Shown piece by piece: positions 40,830 through 64,000 of a stretch of 64,000 nucleotides of DNA. The notes under the pieces are model-generated. The model was not told where the DNA came from and did no database searches. It saw only the letters and a program-made list of their open reading frames with translations. Source of the DNA: Antennarius striatus (Eukaryota > Chordata > Actinopteri > Lophiiformes > Antennariidae); assembly GCF_040054535.1 (NCBI RefSeq), contig NC_090780.1:15323001-15387000 (forward strand). The letters are read 5' to 3'. The position numbers and the translations under genes are program-made. Position 1 is the first letter of the stretch, and each line of letters opens with the position of its first letter.

Positions 40830-42335
40830 CACTTAAAATGTTTTAAATTTCAGATTGTTGCATGTTCAACTGTATCTCAAACAGGAGTCAAACATTGGTC
40901 AGTTACATTATGATCTTTATATTGTCACTATCATATTGAAGTAATAACCACGGCTTATTGTGAAAATAAGATTTATCCATATGGATTGGACATAGTGCCG
41001 TGTATGGATGGTGCTTCTCATGCTACTTGCATATTTTTAATATGACTTAAATTCAGCCATGTTATTTTTTATTGCCAAGAAGAAGAAATTGTTTTGGGTG
41101 GGGCTATAATGCACTACGCTTCCGTACAACTTTGAGTAAATCATTAGGCATAAAATTACCTTTCAGGTAACTGAATGTACTCATGAAGCTTTTATGTTTT
41201 ATTTATTATTCACATTGAATGTAAACCATTTTTTGCCACTATTCAACAAACAACAAAAAAAAGAAAAAGTGGTCTTAAGTCCAAATCAGGAATAATCAAA
41301 CAATGCATCAATGCAGTATTTAATTGGAACAATTTTAATAGCAAATATGTCTACTTTCATCTTTGAAAAAATTAAGGTTAACTTGTCATATCTGAAGATT
41401 CACATTCCTCCTTGTCATGATAGATCTCTATGTTGAATTAAAGTCAACTGGACTTGAAAGCGTGAAGACATTTCACCTCTCATCCAAAAGGTTTCCTCAG
41501 TCTGGCACGTTTTTATTTGGATCAGCTCTTCTGTCATCTAAAATAACTGAAGTTTTCAACTCCAACCACAAACACAAGGAGTGACATTTACAACTTGCTT
41601 TGAATCAGTTATATGGAGCATTGACCTCAAACTGGTATTATTTATACTGTAAAATGAATCATCTCTGATAAATGTGGTCTAGCACCCATGCAAAAATATA
41701 CTGTAGACGCAGTACATTAGTGTGTCCCAATAAAACTTTGAATCTTTTACTCTTTGGTCCAAGTCTTTGGGCTTCTGCCCTTCCTGACAATGTCATCAAA
41801 TTACTCTCCTTTAGGATAACCTGCTCTCAGAATTTAAACTGCTACGCTGTGATTTGTTTTGATTTACCTTACTGTATATTGTACTGAACCATTTTGGGAT
41901 GTTTCTCATCTATCCTTGTACTGGACCTGTTTCTCAACAGTCTGAAAATCACATTTGTTTTATTTATTTCATTTTCATAGCAGAAAAAGCATGATCAATA
42001 TATACAGATGGGGGAGTAAAACAGTTTTTTTGGTCAATGGCCATATTTTAAAAATTAATTTTGTATTAGTACAAAATTAATATAACATACAAAATTAATA
42101 TACAAAATTGTAATAATATAGTACAAACTAATAAATAGTTTGATATAACTACAATAATGTCATGATATAGTGAGGATAATATGACTACAATAATGTCATG
42201 ATAAAATGAGGATAGTAATGCACTAATACTAAAAGATTATATAAAAGAAATATAGAATAAGGGGTGTCTGGGTGGGTGATTTACATAACCAGGAGTGGAT
42301 GCAATGGTGGTAACTCAAGGCCCTAGTCCTGTTTT
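40830..42335. other. intergenic DNA with repeat fragments
   Basis: It contains one arm of the inverted-repeat element (41432-41520). A local tandem duplication of a unit around ACTACAATAATGTCATGAT lies at about 42148-42215. I see no gene. Confidence 0.5.
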
Positions 42336-42337
42336 TC

Positions 42338-42570
42338 GTCTGGCTGTCTCTTAGATAGATAGACAGATATATACTTTATTAATCCTGGAGGAAATTGCCC
42401 ATATCCACTGCTTGGGCATACGTAACGAATAAATACTGGATAAACACCTGGAGAAAAAGAAACACTGACACCACAGGACATACCACAAAACATACTGTAC
42501 ACTACAACACTAAAAGACATATTTGTCACTAACAGGACATATACTAAACTAAAATATAAACAGTATAAAC
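42338..42570 (-). mobile_element. 3' end fragment of the Rex1-like LINE, opposite orientation
   Basis: In reverse complement it matches the terminal segment of the LINE at 31497-32851. Shared landmarks are TATCTATCTA, TACTTTATTAATCC with GGAGGAAATTGC, TAAATACTGGATAAACACC and ACACTGACACCACAGGAC. Only the last 200-odd bp inserted, the usual result of aborted reverse transcription. Confidence 0.85.
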
Positions 42571-42884
42571 TGAAATGACAAGTGAATATAGTAGGAGGCC
42601 CACATGGTGGGTAAGGTACATCATCTTACATTGTAAGAATTCATATATTCATTATGTATTAATTCATACATTCATTATGTATGAATGATCTTATTTTGGC
42701 TTATTTTTAGTTTGGAGACAGACATGAGATGGTTAAAGCCTATTCCTAGGTCTAAGGATGATTTCACTTATGCATCCTTAAAGTTGACAACACAAAATAA
42801 GGCACGTAAAGGTACGGGCTACCAAATCAATATTAAGTCATCATGTGACTTGCTGTAGTATTTGAGTGGAACAGGTGTGCTGAG

Positions 42885-44155
42885 GTGTGCAATTAGGGGT
42901 CGCCACAGCGAATCAATTTCCTCCATCTAGCCCTGTCCTTTGAATCCTCTTCTCTCACACCAACTACCTTCATGTCCTCTTTCACTACATGCATAAACCT
43001 CCTCTTTGGTCTTCCTCTAGGCCTCCTGCCTGGCAGTTCAAAACTCAGCATCCTTCTACCAATATATTCCCTATCTTTCCTCTGGACATGTCCAAACCAT
43101 CTCAGTCTGGCCTCTCTGACTTTATCTCCAAAACCTCTAACATGTGCTGTCCTGATGTACTCATTCCTGATCCTATCCATTCTGGTCACTCCCAGAGAGA
43201 ACCTCAGCATCTTCATCTCTGCTACCTCCAGCTCTGTCTCCTGTCTTTTCTTCAGTGACACTGTCTCTAGACCAAACAACATCACTGGTCTCACCACAGT
43301 TTGTAAACCCTTCCTTTCATTTTAGCTGAAACTCTTCTATCACACATCACACCTGACACTTTCCTCCACCCGTTCCATCCTGCTTGTACATGCTTCTTCA
43401 CCTCTTTTCCACACTCTCCATTGCTCTGGACTGTTGACCCTAAGTTAAAATTAGTTAAATCCTCCACCTTCTTGATCTCTTCTCCCTGTAACCTCACTCT
43501 TCCACTTGGGTCCCTCTCATTCACACACATGTACTCTGTCTCACTGCGGCTAACCTTCATTCCTCTCCTTTCCAGGACAAACCTCCACCTCTCTAGATTC
43601 TCCTCCACCTGTTCCCTGCTCTCACTACAGATCACAATGTCATCTGCAAACATCATAGTCCACAGAGATTCCTGTCTAACCTCGTCTGTCAGCCTGTCCA
43701 TCACCATAGCGAACAAGAAGGGGCTCAGAGCTGATCCCTGATGCAGTCCCACCTCCACCTTGAACTCCTCTGTCAAAAAAGCACACCTCACCACTGTCTT
43801 ACAGTCCTCATACATGTCCTGCACTGCTCTCACATACTTCTCTGCCACTCCAGACTTCCTCATACAATACCACAGTTCCTCTCTGGACACCCTGTCGTAA
43901 GTTTTCTCCAGATCTACAAAAACACAATGCAGCTCCGTCTGGCCTTCTCTGTACTTCTCTATCAACATCCTCAAATCAAATACTGCATCTGTAGTACTCT
44001 TTTTTGGCATGAAACCATACTGCTGCTCACAAATGTTCACTTCTGCCCTTAGTCTAGCTTCCACTACTCTCTCCAATAACTCCATTGTATGGCTCATCAG
44101 CTTTATTCCTCTGTAGTTGCCACAACTCTGCACATCTCCCTTGTACAGAAAGACA
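42885..44155 (-). mobile_element. 5'-truncated RTE-like LINE
   Basis: Two minus-strand frames (44133-43291 and 43297-42893), offset by one frameshift near 43295, give the reverse transcriptase. Landmarks include SCGNYRGIKLMSHTMELLER, EQQYGFMPKKSTTDAVFDLR, VGLHQGSALSPFLFAMVMDR and the catalytic FADDIVIC. The C-terminal domain reads VRPVMLFGLETVSL, RLRWFGHVQRKD and GRRPRGRPKRRFM. The endonuclease part is absent. One frameshift and a few changes make it inactive, though it is well preserved. A 3' fragment of the same family lies at 55050-55340. Confidence 0.9.
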
Positions 44156-44440
44156 ACCGTGCATCACTCGTGCAAGAATTTTTTATAGCACAGTACAAAT
44201 GGATAACACAAATGACACAAATTATGAATGAATTCAGTTTACAGTAACTTGCTTCCACATGTTCCCATATGTATGTTAGCGATTCGTTTTCTCTTACACT
44301 GTGGCCATTTGTAAACATACAGGTTAACGTCTATATTTTTTAGTCGTGATATGAAGTTAAGTTTCCTGTATTCTTCAGCAAACTCTTGTGTGATTGCCAG
44401 CTGCTATCGCTCGCACAGACATACAGCGTATTTGAACAGG
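44156..44440. other. short intergenic stretch upstream of mapk14
   Basis: AT-rich. Nothing recognised. Confidence 0.4.

Positions 44441-64000
<19,560 letters not shown>

Overview
This window is nuclear DNA from a ray-finned fish, most likely an advanced (percomorph-type) teleost. It holds split genes with GT-AG introns and vertebrate proteins. It also has long CA/GT and TATC microsatellites and a crowd of fish-type transposable elements: L2-, I-, RTE- and Rex1-like LINEs, Tc1, piggyBac, hAT and pogo-like DNA elements, and tRNA-derived SINEs. Nothing prokaryotic was seen (no operon, CRISPR array or phage module), and no rRNA gene or functional tRNA gene was found.

Layout. 1-4.0 kb: mostly anonymous DNA, with one unrecognised minus-strand terminal exon (2369-2517) that has its own poly(A) signal. 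4.0-7.35 kb: a complete five-coding-exon trypsin-like serine protease (+). 7.46-9.31 kb: an L2-like LINE relic, then a decayed Tc1 transposon. 9.59-12.1 kb: cytidine deaminase cda (+). 12.2-21.35 kb: dnajc16 (-), 15 coding exons, tail to tail with cda. 23.2-25.95 kb: an I-like LINE relic split by a later LINE. 27.3-28.36 kb: b3galt6 (+), one coding exon. 31.4-33.03 kb: a Rex1-like LINE ending in a (TATC)n tract. 34.5-40.83 kb: tmem167b (+), with a dead piggyBac element in intron 1. 42.3-44.15 kb: LINE 3' fragments. 44.94-64.0 kb: mapk14 (p38alpha MAP kinase, +), which runs off the right edge within coding exon 11. Its introns carry pogo-like elements, an hAT element with a perfect 8-bp target duplication and a nested SINE, LINE debris and a MITE.

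The genes do not form one pathway. They are a secreted protease, pyrimidine salvage (cda), an ER J-protein with a thioredoxin-like domain (dnajc16), glycosaminoglycan linker synthesis in the Golgi (b3galt6), a small secretory-pathway membrane protein (tmem167b) and a stress kinase (mapk14). All coding exons were rebuilt by hand from splice sites and reading phase, and each join keeps frame.

I did not find a convincing new biological system. The points most worth a second look are: the duplicated mutually exclusive exon 9 of mapk14 (80 nt each); an Arg/Ser-rich insertion in the cytosolic tail of dnajc16; a trypsin lacking two of the usual disulfides and the enteropeptidase site; the unrecognised terminal exon near 2.4 kb; and three perfect palindromes inside dead transposons that look like template-switch scars.
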